From Acholoe squamosa (Eukaryota; Annelida; Polychaeta; Phyllodocida; Polynoidae), in assembly GCA_949317995.1 (NCBI GenBank), contig OX439038.1, positions 67,525,659-67,589,658 of the forward strand: 64,000 nucleotides of DNA. The letters run 5' to 3'. Below are positions 37,345 through 45,384 of the stretch, piece by piece. Within the stretch, counting starts at the first letter, position 1. Each line of letters begins with the position of its first letter. The notes under the pieces are model-generated. The model had not been told where the DNA came from. It was given only the letters and a program-made list of their open reading frames with translations, and searched no databases. The position numbers were made by a program, and so were the translations under genes.

Positions 37345-37609
37345 GTTAAAATGGTTGCTTAAATCTAACCAGATACTAATAATCTGGTGAACGTGACGCT
37401 ATGAGTTAAGAAATCTGGTACCACTTTTTTTCTGTTCCAACTTAATTTCTTCAGCGCCGGATTTTTTATTTTTTGTCGTGAACATGTACAGCGTTCACTT
37501 TTGTGAAAAGTTTTTTTTATTTTTGGGTGATACAGTTCACTTTTCTTACTTTTTTATTAGTTTTTTTTCATGATACAGTACACATTTTTTTACCTTTGTT
37601 TTTTATTTG

Positions 37610-38030
37610 AAAAATGTTCATTTGAACAAAAAATATTTTCCAGTTTAACACTGTTTTCTATGGAAAAAAATGTTCATTTGAACAAATGTTCGTTTGAACA
37701 ATTGTTCAAATGAACATTTTCCATTTTAACACTGTTTTCTATGGGAAAAAATGTTCATTTGAACAAATGTTCGTTTGAACAATTGTTCAAATGAACATTT
37801 TCCATTTTAACACTGTTTTCTATGGGGAAAAATGTTCATTTGAACAAATGTTCGTTTGAACAATTGTTCAAATGAACATTTTCCATTTTAACACTGTTTT
37901 CTATGGGGAAAAAATGTTCATTTGAACAAATGTTCGTTTGAACAATTTTTCAAATGAACATTTTCCATTTTAACACTGTTTTCTATGAAGGAAATTTGTT
38001 CATTTGAACAATTTGTTTAAAATTTTTTTC
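37610..38030. repeat. 81-bp tandem array of palindromic units
   Basis: The word CTGTTTTCTATG recurs at 37,651, 37,732, 37,813, 37,894 and 37,976, a period of 81-82 bases. Each unit carries ATGTTCATTTGAACAAATG, CGTTTGAAC and AATTGTTCAAATGAACAT, which are nested palindromes built on TTCATTTGAACAA. It lies between the orphan gene start and the polymerase stop. The copies are nearly identical, so the array is young or homogenised. Possible roles are origin-like, protein-binding or terminator hairpins; none is proven. Confidence 0.9.
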
Positions 38031-38080
38031 TTTCAACGAAATGTACAACTGGAAGTGAAACTAGAAAAAGAAACCATTTT

Positions 38081-41000
38081 TTATATAGAAAGGGGTAGGG
38101 TGCTTACACCGTCTTCACATACTTGTCTCTTTATGTACTGATAGGTTAGACCTTGTTTCCTTTGAGAGTAAGTCGTAACGCTGTGGTTAACTACTTTAAA
38201 TCCTTTGTTGACTACCGTGACAACATTTTCACTGTCCAGTACTTCTTTGTACTTGTCAGTGGTCAGGGGGTTTTGTTTTTGAATTACACCTTTGCAACTC
38301 ATTTTAACGGGCACATTTACTCCTGTGCCTATGTAACATTTGGAGTTCAAGGCAGTCATTTCGTCACCTTCCCACTCCACTTTGAATAACCCGGGGGTTC
38401 TCTTGTCAAACGCCAGACGGCTCTTACAACATGGTTGAGGCAGCCACAGCTCACCCAATACTTTGGTCTGAACATAGGTCTCTCTGTGGTGACTGTTGTC
38501 ACATGATTCAGAGGGCAACCATTTGTGACGTTCTCTGAAGAAAGCTTCACGTTTTTCAGGAATAATTACGTCTTCTATTTTCTCTGCACTTAAAGCAAAG
38601 TAAAAACTGTCAGTGTCCATTTCACACATTTCAAAATCTTTCTCGTCTATGTATTCAAGGAGAAAGTCGTAATAGAAAGCCAACATTTTAAGTTTGGCAT
38701 ATTGGTATACCATGAACCCTATTTGAACTGGGAGATCGTAGGTGATGGAGGTGGGCAAACAGGACAGTTCTACCGTGTTGTCACTTATGTCTTGCACATC
38801 TTGCACTGACCAGTGCATGGCCAAACGTCTTGCCTTAGAGGGGTGAAGATACTTTGTTTGAACAAAGTTTTGTTTGTTGCATATGGTTTTTCCGTATGAA
38901 CCATTTCCCAAAAGTTTGTACAGATCTGACAAAATCTTACAGTCTATATTTTCGTCGCCCTTCCTCCTAGCTTTGGTTACTTCGTCCATGAAGGGTAAAA
39001 AAGTCTGTTCTGGAGTGTATTCTACGAGAAGGTGTACTGTCGTAACTACCAAACCTTTCTCCAGGTACCACTTCAAGAGAGGAGTTCCCAACAAAATTCC
39101 CTCTGCGTGGTAGCTGCCTATAAGTTGGCGTTGCGGTTGTTTTAGCTTACCTGCTGCTTCCAGGTAACGTTTCATATGTTCACCTACGTCTTTTTTTCCT
39201 ACTAAACAGTTTTTGAAAATAGGTGTCATTTCACTGAATTTTTCTTTCAAGTATTCAGGTGTTTCTATGTCTACCTGGATAAGTCCAAAAGTTGTTCCTT
39301 TAGAAACCCCTCTCAGTATTTCATCCTGACTTTTTCTGCCTTGGCACAACGGTCTTTTAATTTCCCATTCACTTTTTGTTTCTCTGCACAAGTTTTCAGT
39401 TTTTTCTTTCAACCACATACACTCATACTTTTCCTCTACTTGGTAACCTAACGATTGAAGATATAGGGTAGTCAAAATGGTATTTTGGTTTTTTTCTTCT
39501 AACCATGCCTTTCCATTGGGGTCTCTCAAAACTGATTTAGTGAGGTGACATATGTGACCATGCCAGTAGCACCCGTGAAACTGGTATACTTTTTTTGAAG
39601 CTGGATTATAACCGTCCATTTTTATTTTCCTTGAACCCAATACTACTTCCCCGTAGTTGTATTGGTGTAATATCTTGACTTTGTCTGTCACAGTTTTGTA
39701 TCGCAACCATTCTGTGGCTGAGTAGCTAATTTGTTGACTGCAAACAGCTTGAAAATCGTTTTCTTTCCTGCGCACCACATAATAACCTGTGCAGTGCTCT
39801 TCACCCATGCACTTGAGGTACAAGCTGTTAGCATCTACCCCTACTATGTGTCTGCATACTTTGCTTTGTGACCCGTATTTTTTTTGTCTTATTCTTGTTT
39901 CTCCACTTTTGTGATGTCTGTGAAAAATAATAGAGGGACCCCCTACTAAGTTGCGTCTGACCAAGGAGTGAACATCCTTTTCTTTCTCACCAAAAAGAAT
40001 GTAAGGAGTGGCATTAGGTGCAGTGTTGTTGAAAAGAAACTTCAAGGTTAAACCTGGCAAAGTTAAACCGTCTTTGAACATGTCTACCCCACGATCTATA
40101 AAAAATTTTGTGTGCTCGTTTATGGCTAAAACAAAGGGTTTAACATCCAGGTTGTTGTAATATATCAAGTAGTCCTTCATAGTTTTCATTTTGTTTTCTT
40201 TCCAGACCTTTTTACATTCAAGATAATCTTCTTTGCTTATTCCACCACCCGACAAAGAACTGTAGAAGCAGTGGCGTGGAGGAAGAGCTTTGTTGTTCAG
40301 TTTTCTTATGTTGTCCATCCACTCGTAGGGAAAAAAACCTTTTTCAGCTTTCCCTTTTAGAAAGGCTTTCAGGTAGTTTGCGTAGGAATAACCTGGTGCC
40401 AAATAGTTAAACATGTCAAGGAAAAGAAGATGGTCTGTGTACACTGCTATGTACTTGTTGCATTTTTTTATGGTTTTCATTTCTGTTTTGTCTGTGTCTA
40501 TAAAAAAAGAATGAAATTCCTTTTTTATCAAATTAATGTCATACTTTCCAGAGTTGAAACCTAGAACAGGGACTCTTTCTATGTAGGTAAGAAGTTTTTC
40601 CTTCACTTCAAGAACATGGGAGATTTTTTTTGGGGGATTTTTTTTGTTCTTTGCTGGAAAAACTTTGCTAGCTTTATGTTCTAGTTCCTTTTGTTTTTCT
40701 TCTAGAGAGTCTAGTTCGTCTAAAACATCTCTAAAATTCTCTTTCACCTGTTCTCCTATCAACTGCCCCAAGTTGTTTATGTGTTCCAACACATTTTTAA
40801 CCAAAGGATCGTCGTCCCTGTTGGAATTTCTGACAAAACACACTGGTTCTGTATGCCCAGGAAAATCAGAAGCTACACTGGCAGAAAGGGGTATGTGAGT
40901 TTTTTCTATCACAGTGTTAGCATTTTCTGGGGACGAATTTTCAGGTTGGACGAAATAGCTTTCAAAGTCAAAAACAATTTTATAGGGATATATTTTTTTC

Positions 41001-42223
41001 TCATGTGAACAAACTATTCCCAGTTCCTCTAAAACTTGAAAAACTGTTTTGGATGGATTGTATGCTCCACCTTTGTACCTGAAGCTGACTTTGGTGCAAT
41101 CTTTTTTCACCCCATTGTGTTGTTTCAAAAGGAAGCTACGAGTGAAAACTTTATGACACTTTTCACAGGGGTACATTTTACCATACAGTCCCATGTTAGT
41201 TATTAAACTTACATGGTTTCTGTGTAAGTTCAAGTTCATGATTTTTTTGGATGAACACATGTTTGACCTTATAATTTTAGGTCGCCCCTTTCTTTTACCA
41301 AAAGAGGGAAGGTAAAAGATTCTTATGTTAACTTCAAACATTTTTTCTAACCTGTCTAAATCTCTTATGTTAACACCCTCAAAAGTCTCCTTGTTCACCC
41401 CTGGATAGGCTTCAAGGAAAAGCTCTTGAGTTTTTTCTAAAGATTCATACAGGAAGAAAGACAGACATCTAAAGAAACACAAGTTGTCCTTGTACGCCCT
41501 TTTGGTTTTAGGGTCTCTGTGAAAGTGTTGCATTCCTCTTTGTCTTAAACCTGGTGGAACAGTTTTCATTTTACCTAAAAGATATTCTCCTCCCGTAGCC
41601 CTTATCAGTGTGATGTTGGCGTTCACGTTGCCTATTACACTCCATTTAGTAGAGGGTCTTTGAGTGTCTTCTTTAATGTTGTTTTCTATTAAATCTAAAC
41701 ACTCTGCAAAGTCTTTGTCGTCCCTTATAAAAATGTAAGGGTCTTTATGACTTTCACTGTCATAGAACAAAGACGAGTTGTTGGCAGAAGCATGAAAGTA
41801 CATGACTTTCTCTTCTTCTTCTTCCTCCTTAGAGGAAGACAACAACCTTCCAAAAGAGACAGCCACTTTGTAAGCCATAACTTGATTTCTATGAATAGAG
41901 GTAAGCGCCTCTATTACCTGTTTGGCTCCCAAGTCTTTGTTGAAACTTGTCATTCTGACGTTGAAAATGGACTGAAGCTTACCAAGCACAGCCAAACCTG
42001 AAGCTATGGACTTGAAGTTGTCACGGTAACTGCTTTTATGCAAAGAATTTTTTTCTATTTCTTTTGGAAGTTCTAAGCTGTCGGAAAAAGTTTCTCTTCT
42101 ACAAGAATCTGAGTTACATAAAGTTTTTCCACTGTTTTCTACAGTAACCAAACGTGGAGGTCTAGGGGTGTTACACATTGGACAGTTGACGGTGTAAAGT
42201 TGTTTTACCTTTTTGGGCGGCAT
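38081..42223 (-). CDS. polB: Protein-primed family B DNA polymerase with OTU-like N-terminal region
   Basis: 1,380 aa, intact. An N-terminal CPMC...C zinc-binding segment (about 14-41) comes first. Next is an OTU-like region with DNLCFFRCL (about 247-255) and a later His (about 337), then a CEKC...H...C finger (353-376). The 3'-5' exonuclease has DFE (about 419), the NSGKYD motif (about 557) and YNNLDV (about 690). The polymerase has VDANSLY (motif A, about 796), KLLGNGSYG (motif B, about 1,103) and DTDS (motif C, about 1,203). An inserted FHGCYWHGH segment (about 883-890) is typical of polymerases of this group. It replicates the linear element from a protein primer at the TIRs. The start ATG directly follows an A-rich leader. 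The terminal 15 residues have no motif. Length is at the upper end for Polintons because of the N-terminal fusion. Confidence 0.97.
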   Translation of the reverse strand: MPPKKVKQLYTVNCPMCNTPRPPRLVTVENSGKTLCNSDSCRRETFSDSLELPKEIEKNSLHKSSYRDNFKSIASGLAVLGKLQSIFNVRMTSFNKDLGAKQVIEALTSIHRNQVMAYKVAVSFGRLLSSSKEEEEEEKVMYFHASANNSSLFYDSESHKDPYIFIRDDKDFAECLDLIENNIKEDTQRPSTKWSVIGNVNANITLIRATGGEYLLGKMKTVPPGLRQRGMQHFHRDPKTKRAYKDNLCFFRCLSFFLYESLEKTQELFLEAYPGVNKETFEGVNIRDLDRLEKMFEVNIRIFYLPSFGKRKGRPKIIRSNMCSSKKIMNLNLHRNHVSLITNMGLYGKMYPCEKCHKVFTRSFLLKQHNGVKKDCTKVSFRYKGGAYNPSKTVFQVLEELGIVCSHEKKIYPYKIVFDFESYFVQPENSSPENANTVIEKTHIPLSASVASDFPGHTEPVCFVRNSNRDDDPLVKNVLEHINNLGQLIGEQVKENFRDVLDELDSLEEKQKELEHKASKVFPAKNKKNPPKKISHVLEVKEKLLTYIERVPVLGFNSGKYDINLIKKEFHSFFIDTDKTEMKTIKKCNKYIAVYTDHLLFLDMFNYLAPGYSYANYLKAFLKGKAEKGFFPYEWMDNIRKLNNKALPPRHCFYSSLSGGGISKEDYLECKKVWKENKMKTMKDYLIYYNNLDVKPFVLAINEHTKFFIDRGVDMFKDGLTLPGLTLKFLFNNTAPNATPYILFGEKEKDVHSLVRRNLVGGPSIIFHRHHKSGETRIRQKKYGSQSKVCRHIVGVDANSLYLKCMGEEHCTGYYVVRRKENDFQAVCSQQISYSATEWLRYKTVTDKVKILHQYNYGEVVLGSRKIKMDGYNPASKKVYQFHGCYWHGHICHLTKSVLRDPNGKAWLEEKNQNTILTTLYLQSLGYQVEEKYECMWLKEKTENLCRETKSEWEIKRPLCQGRKSQDEILRGVSKGTTFGLIQVDIETPEYLKEKFSEMTPIFKNCLVGKKDVGEHMKRYLEAAGKLKQPQRQLIGSYHAEGILLGTPLLKWYLEKGLVVTTVHLLVEYTPEQTFLPFMDEVTKARRKGDENIDCKILSDLYKLLGNGSYGKTICNKQNFVQTKYLHPSKARRLAMHWSVQDVQDISDNTVELSCLPTSITYDLPVQIGFMVYQYAKLKMLAFYYDFLLEYIDEKDFEMCEMDTDSFYFALSAEKIEDVIIPEKREAFFRERHKWLPSESCDNSHHRETYVQTKVLGELWLPQPCCKSRLAFDKRTPGLFKVEWEGDEMTALNSKCYIGTGVNVPVKMSCKGVIQKQNPLTTDKYKEVLDSENVVTVVNKGFKVVNHSVTTYSQRKQGLTYQYIKRQVCEDGVSTLPLSI

Positions 42224-42453
42224 TTTTTTTTAAGGTTTCTTTTTCTTGTTTCACTTTATGTTCTATATACAAACTTATAACTAAAACCTAACCTAAGTAT
42301 ACATGGAGTACATATGGAACTTAAACCTACGCTGGGCTATGTTGACTAAAAACGGAGTACATCTAAATCTAACTACAAATTAGCTGACATACATGATAAT
42401 GTAAAAGCACTGAACAAGGAGCTGTTGACCAGACACTATACAAAGTTGACCAC

Positions 42454-43857
42454 TTACCCAGAGTAGAAATCGGTCGTTTCGTCTAGGAAGGGACCAACTC
42501 GTGATTTTATGTCCTCCAGAATGAAGGGGGACACAGTGTGTCCGCAGTGTGTGGCTGAGGGGGGCATTCTGAAGCTGGAAGACACCGAGGCATTCATTTC
42601 CTCCACGTAGCTGGTTGTTCCTATGTGAACTTTAGGAGTTCCCTTGTACAAGTTTACCAGGACCATAGCCCGGCCTCCACTGGGGTCGGTGCAGTCTTGG
42701 TTCAAGGACAACAAAAGATTATCCACCTTCCTCTCTCCAAGGGCAGCTAGGCGGTGTAACTCCTTGTACTTTCCTAGGATGCACTCTATCTGGTCCACTA
42801 AGTTCCTGAATTCACGCGCCTCTAGGTTCAAGCACCGCTCGTAAGGTTTGTCCAGGTAGGTTCTCAAGCATACTCCCCTGATGCTAGGTTCCCTGTATAT
42901 TTCTATGCAGGCGTTGTTATCCCCTTCCGGATAAAAAACTTGGTTGGGGGCAGGTGACTTTTCTTGGAAACCAAATCGAGCAGGCCACTTTTTTACCACC
43001 AAAGGCACTGACCTAAAGCCCACAAGCTTGCTGGAAGAACTGGGGGCAGTGCCCTCCCCAAACTTTTGCCTGTGTGACTTGTCTTTAGGAGAAGGAACAC
43101 CTGGGACAGAACCAATTGGCTCGGCACCATAGGATGAAGTCGCTGAGGAAACTGAAGCAGGGGTAGAGACAGGGGTTTTCTTGTGGTAGGCGCGCTTCTG
43201 TCTTTTTTTCTTAGGCTCCCCTTCTCTCTCACTGGAACAGTTTCTTTTTTCCGGCGGGCTTTTAAGAAGCAGCTCCTCTACCGGAACCGGGAGAGAGTAC
43301 AGAGGAGAAGGGCCGGTTAAATCTATAACCTCTACCTGCGAATACCCCCCGCGGTGAGCAGGTGAAGGTGTCCCTTGTGTTAAGTCCACCACTTCTATGG
43401 GTTTAACTGCCGGTGATGAGGTTGTAAGGTCTATAACCTTTATTGGACTGACCTGGGGAGAAGGTTCCTCCGGAGTCACGGGTGAGTAAGAGGCGGACGT
43501 AGGTGCTTCAGTGGGGGGTTGGTAGTTCAAAGGTGCCGGGGGATTGATGTATTCCCTGATGTCAAAATCGCCGTCGCCAGCTTCCTGAGGAGAGCGATCC
43601 CGGACGCGATCCAGGAAATCAGTGATTTCGCCATGAAGAGCTGCAAGAGCGGCTTCCTGTTCTCCTGCATCAGGCACTTCAGTTGGAAGCCGAGCAGGAG
43701 TTGCAGGTGGTTTATCAGGGGAGGCTGGAGAGGTAGGAGGAGGGGCGATGCCCGACGCCTTTTCCTCTGTCTGTTTAGAAGTAGTAAAAGTTAGTGGAGC
43801 CAGTTTTTTAGCTCCTCCTCTCCTGACACTAAGTCCCGTCTTCATGCGACCAGGCAT
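42454..43857 (-). CDS. Multi-SIM nuclear protein with possible PC4-like C-terminal domain
   Basis: 467 aa, intact, first gene of the leftward block. Residues 1-135 are Pro/Ser/Thr-rich. Three spaced SUMO-interaction-type motifs follow, each hydrophobic-hydrophobic-D-L-T preceded by P/Q-x-x-V: VIDLT at 141, VVDLT at 156 and VIDLT at 177. A basic KKKRQKR nuclear signal lies at 216-222. Residues 315-360 read as strands ending in an Arg-x-Tyr element and a LNLEAREFRNLV helix, resembling the PC4 ssDNA-binding fold; a related strand-rich half follows to the end. Expected site: nucleus, possibly SUMO-rich bodies. The stop codon overlaps a splice-donor consensus (GGTAAGT, 42,458-42,452), so spliced extension is possible. 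SIMs are seen directly; PC4 kinship is inference. Confidence 0.85.
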   Translation of the reverse strand: MPGRMKTGLSVRRGGAKKLAPLTFTTSKQTEEKASGIAPPPTSPASPDKPPATPARLPTEVPDAGEQEAALAALHGEITDFLDRVRDRSPQEAGDGDFDIREYINPPAPLNYQPPTEAPTSASYSPVTPEEPSPQVSPIKVIDLTTSSPAVKPIEVVDLTQGTPSPAHRGGYSQVEVIDLTGPSPLYSLPVPVEELLLKSPPEKRNCSSEREGEPKKKRQKRAYHKKTPVSTPASVSSATSSYGAEPIGSVPGVPSPKDKSHRQKFGEGTAPSSSSKLVGFRSVPLVVKKWPARFGFQEKSPAPNQVFYPEGDNNACIEIYREPSIRGVCLRTYLDKPYERCLNLEAREFRNLVDQIECILGKYKELHRLAALGERKVDNLLLSLNQDCTDPSGGRAMVLVNLYKGTPKVHIGTTSYVEEMNASVSSSFRMPPSATHCGHTVSPFILEDIKSRVGPFLDETTDFYSG

Positions 43858-43939
43858 TGTTCTCCTTGAAGATGAAAGGGTGGCAGGGCTGGAAGGTGCA
43901 GGAGCAGGACGGCGAACAGCAGATTATTGTAGATGGTAC
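43858..43939. promoter_or_regulatory. Putative divergent promoter between the two gene blocks
   Basis: The leftward block starts at 43,857 and the rightward block begins shortly after, so initiation in both directions is expected here. The stretch is GC-richer and G-biased (GGGTGGCAGGGCTGG) and has no TATA or CCAAT box that I can see. The call rests on gene layout. Confidence 0.35.
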
Positions 43940-44308
43940 ATGGGATATTACAACGTAGTGGACCATTGTGAAATTCCTCCAGAACAGTGGAAAGTTGATA
44001 CTTTGTTCGTCAACCTGGCAGACAAGTTCGAAATGCTTGACTGGAGGAAACTGGGAACTCAACTTGGATTGAGCGACCACGAGCTTAACCTGATATCCAC
44101 CCCTGTTCCAGGGAAAAAAGGTGTCACAAATCCTGTATTCGAAGTTCTGATGGTTTGGAAATATAGAGAAATATCTCATCCAAGCTGCCTAATAGCCAGT
44201 CTATACAACATGGGACTTTCTGATGTAGCTCTTTACGTGGAAGGTTTGAACAAGGGTTCTACTGGTTTAAAAGAGGACGAGGTTGCTCCTTTGGTCACTT
44301 TGGTTTAA
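43940..44308 (+). CDS. Death-domain protein
   Basis: 122 aa from the ATG at 43,940. An in-frame ATG at 43,844 would add 32 residues but overlaps the divergent gene, so the later start is preferred. Residues 18-103 have the six-helix death-domain pattern: LFVNLADKF, then DWRKLGTQLGLS with the conserved Trp (35), HELNLIS, an FEVLMVWKYR helix with a second Trp (73), CLIASLYNMGLSDVALYV. Death domains mediate homotypic contacts in apoptosis and innate-immune adaptor complexes. A lone death domain without enzyme or receptor parts could act as a decoy or adaptor. It is the first gene of the capsid block, 13 bases before the ATPase. Assignment to the fold is strong by pattern; the role is inferred. 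Confidence 0.8.
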   Translation: MGYYNVVDHCEIPPEQWKVDTLFVNLADKFEMLDWRKLGTQLGLSDHELNLISTPVPGKKGVTNPVFEVLMVWKYREISHPSCLIASLYNMGLSDVALYVEGLNKGSTGLKEDEVAPLVTLV

Positions 44309-44321
44309 GATATCGTCCAAC

Positions 44322-45011
44322 ATGGATCACAAGGAAAAGGAGATCATTTTTGACCCACGTCTACAAAGCCCCTTCACAATGATCATAGCTGGACCTACTT
44401 CTTGTGGGAAAAGTCAACTTGTTTTCAAGTTGATTAAAGGTGTAGACGAGCTTGTTACTCCAAAAATACACGACATATACTACTGCTACAGTCAATGGCA
44501 AGATGGATTCGACGAAATGGCGAAGTTGGGGGTTAAGTTTAACAAAGGTCTTCTTTCAGAAAACTTTTTGTTCGAGGATGAAAGAGACGTGACTAAACAT
44601 GGACTGGTCGTAATAGACGATCTCATGGATCCCGAGTACGTTCCCACCATAATGAAACTTTTCACTGTGGGCTCTCACCATCGCAGTTTAAGTGTAATTT
44701 TTGTTACTCAAAACTTGTTTTTCAACAATCCTGCCTTCAGAACCTTGAGCTTAAATGCACACTACCTAGTTGTTTTTAAAAACCTTAGAGACATGAGTCA
44801 GATAGGGCACATAAGCAAACAGGCCTTTCCAGGACAGAAATCCTTTTTGACGGAGGTATATAACTCAGAAACCAAAGAGAAACATTCATACATCCTATTG
44901 GACTTTAAGCAGAGCACACCTAACGAGCTTAGGGTAAGAAACAGCATAACAACTCCTTGGAACACCTTGGTTTTCATTCCTCAAGCTTCAGCTTCGAAAA
45001 GAAAAAGATAG
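44322..45011 (+). CDS. DNA-packaging ATPase (FtsK/HerA type)
   Basis: 229 aa from the ATG at 44,322 (AACATGG context; the frame is open for 13 codons upstream). Walker A GPTSCGKS at 24-31 follows a hydrophobic strand. Walker B LVVIDD is at 95-100, and a FVTQN sensor-like strand comes later. The A32-like packaging ATPases of Polintons, adenovirus-like elements and large DNA viruses have this size and motif order. It would translocate the genome into the preformed capsid. The C-terminus ends in a basic KRKR. Two bases separate its stop from the next ATG. Confidence 0.95.
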   Translation: MDHKEKEIIFDPRLQSPFTMIIAGPTSCGKSQLVFKLIKGVDELVTPKIHDIYYCYSQWQDGFDEMAKLGVKFNKGLLSENFLFEDERDVTKHGLVVIDDLMDPEYVPTIMKLFTVGSHHRSLSVIFVTQNLFFNNPAFRTLSLNAHYLVVFKNLRDMSQIGHISKQAFPGQKSFLTEVYNSETKEKHSYILLDFKQSTPNELRVRNSITTPWNTLVFIPQASASKRKR

Positions 45012-45012
45012 A

Positions 45013-45378
45013 ATGGTGACCAAAAGATCTCCTTCTGGAGGAAAATTTAAAACAATAAGGAAACATTACCACTTGTTGAAACACATATCCAAGTGTTCCT
45101 CGGCAGAGTGTTCCCACATTATCAAAGGTCTCAGCGATGAGGTCATTAGGTTGATGAGTCAAATTTGCGTCAACGTAATGAACAAAAACCTGTTGCGTAA
45201 CGAGTCCGACGCAGTCAAACGTTTATCACCCTACAAGAAAGAACTCAAGTCAGTCACAAGGCACAAGGCTACCGTTAAGCAGAAGAGGAAAACCTTTGAG
45301 CAAAAGGGTGGATTTTTGGGAACCATTTTGGGCCTCGCCTTACCCCTGATAACAGGTCTCATAGGAGCACGTCGATAA
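45013..45378 (+). CDS. Small basic virion-type protein with hydrophobic tail
   Basis: 121 aa. A Lys/Arg-rich body with RKHYHLLKHI, a helical central part and a KQKRKTFEQK basic run precedes GGFLGTILGLALPLITGLIG, a hydrophobic/amphipathic tail. Polintons of animals often carry a small protein of this layout next to the ATPase. QKGG/F fits the adenain-type cleavage rule (x-x-G-G before a residue), so the protease could release the tail in the manner of adenovirus pVI. That function is inferred; the composition is observed. Confidence 0.8.
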   Translation: MVTKRSPSGGKFKTIRKHYHLLKHISKCSSAECSHIIKGLSDEVIRLMSQICVNVMNKNLLRNESDAVKRLSPYKKELKSVTRHKATVKQKRKTFEQKGGFLGTILGLALPLITGLIGARR

Positions 45379-45384
45379 AAAATC

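Noticed and set aside
37610..38030. CRISPR array
   Set aside because: The units are contiguous palindromic tandem repeats without variable spacers, in an animal mobile element; there are no cas genes.
38153..41008. Plus-strand open frames inside the polymerase gene
   Set aside because: They are antisense to an intact 1,380-codon gene with all catalytic motifs and show no family features of their own.
43748..43939. Longer N-terminus for the death-domain ORF, starting at 43,748 or 43,844
   Set aside because: The extension is antisense to the start of the SIM gene, has low-complexity composition and lies upstream of the death-domain pattern. The ATG at 43,940 leaves room for a divergent promoter.
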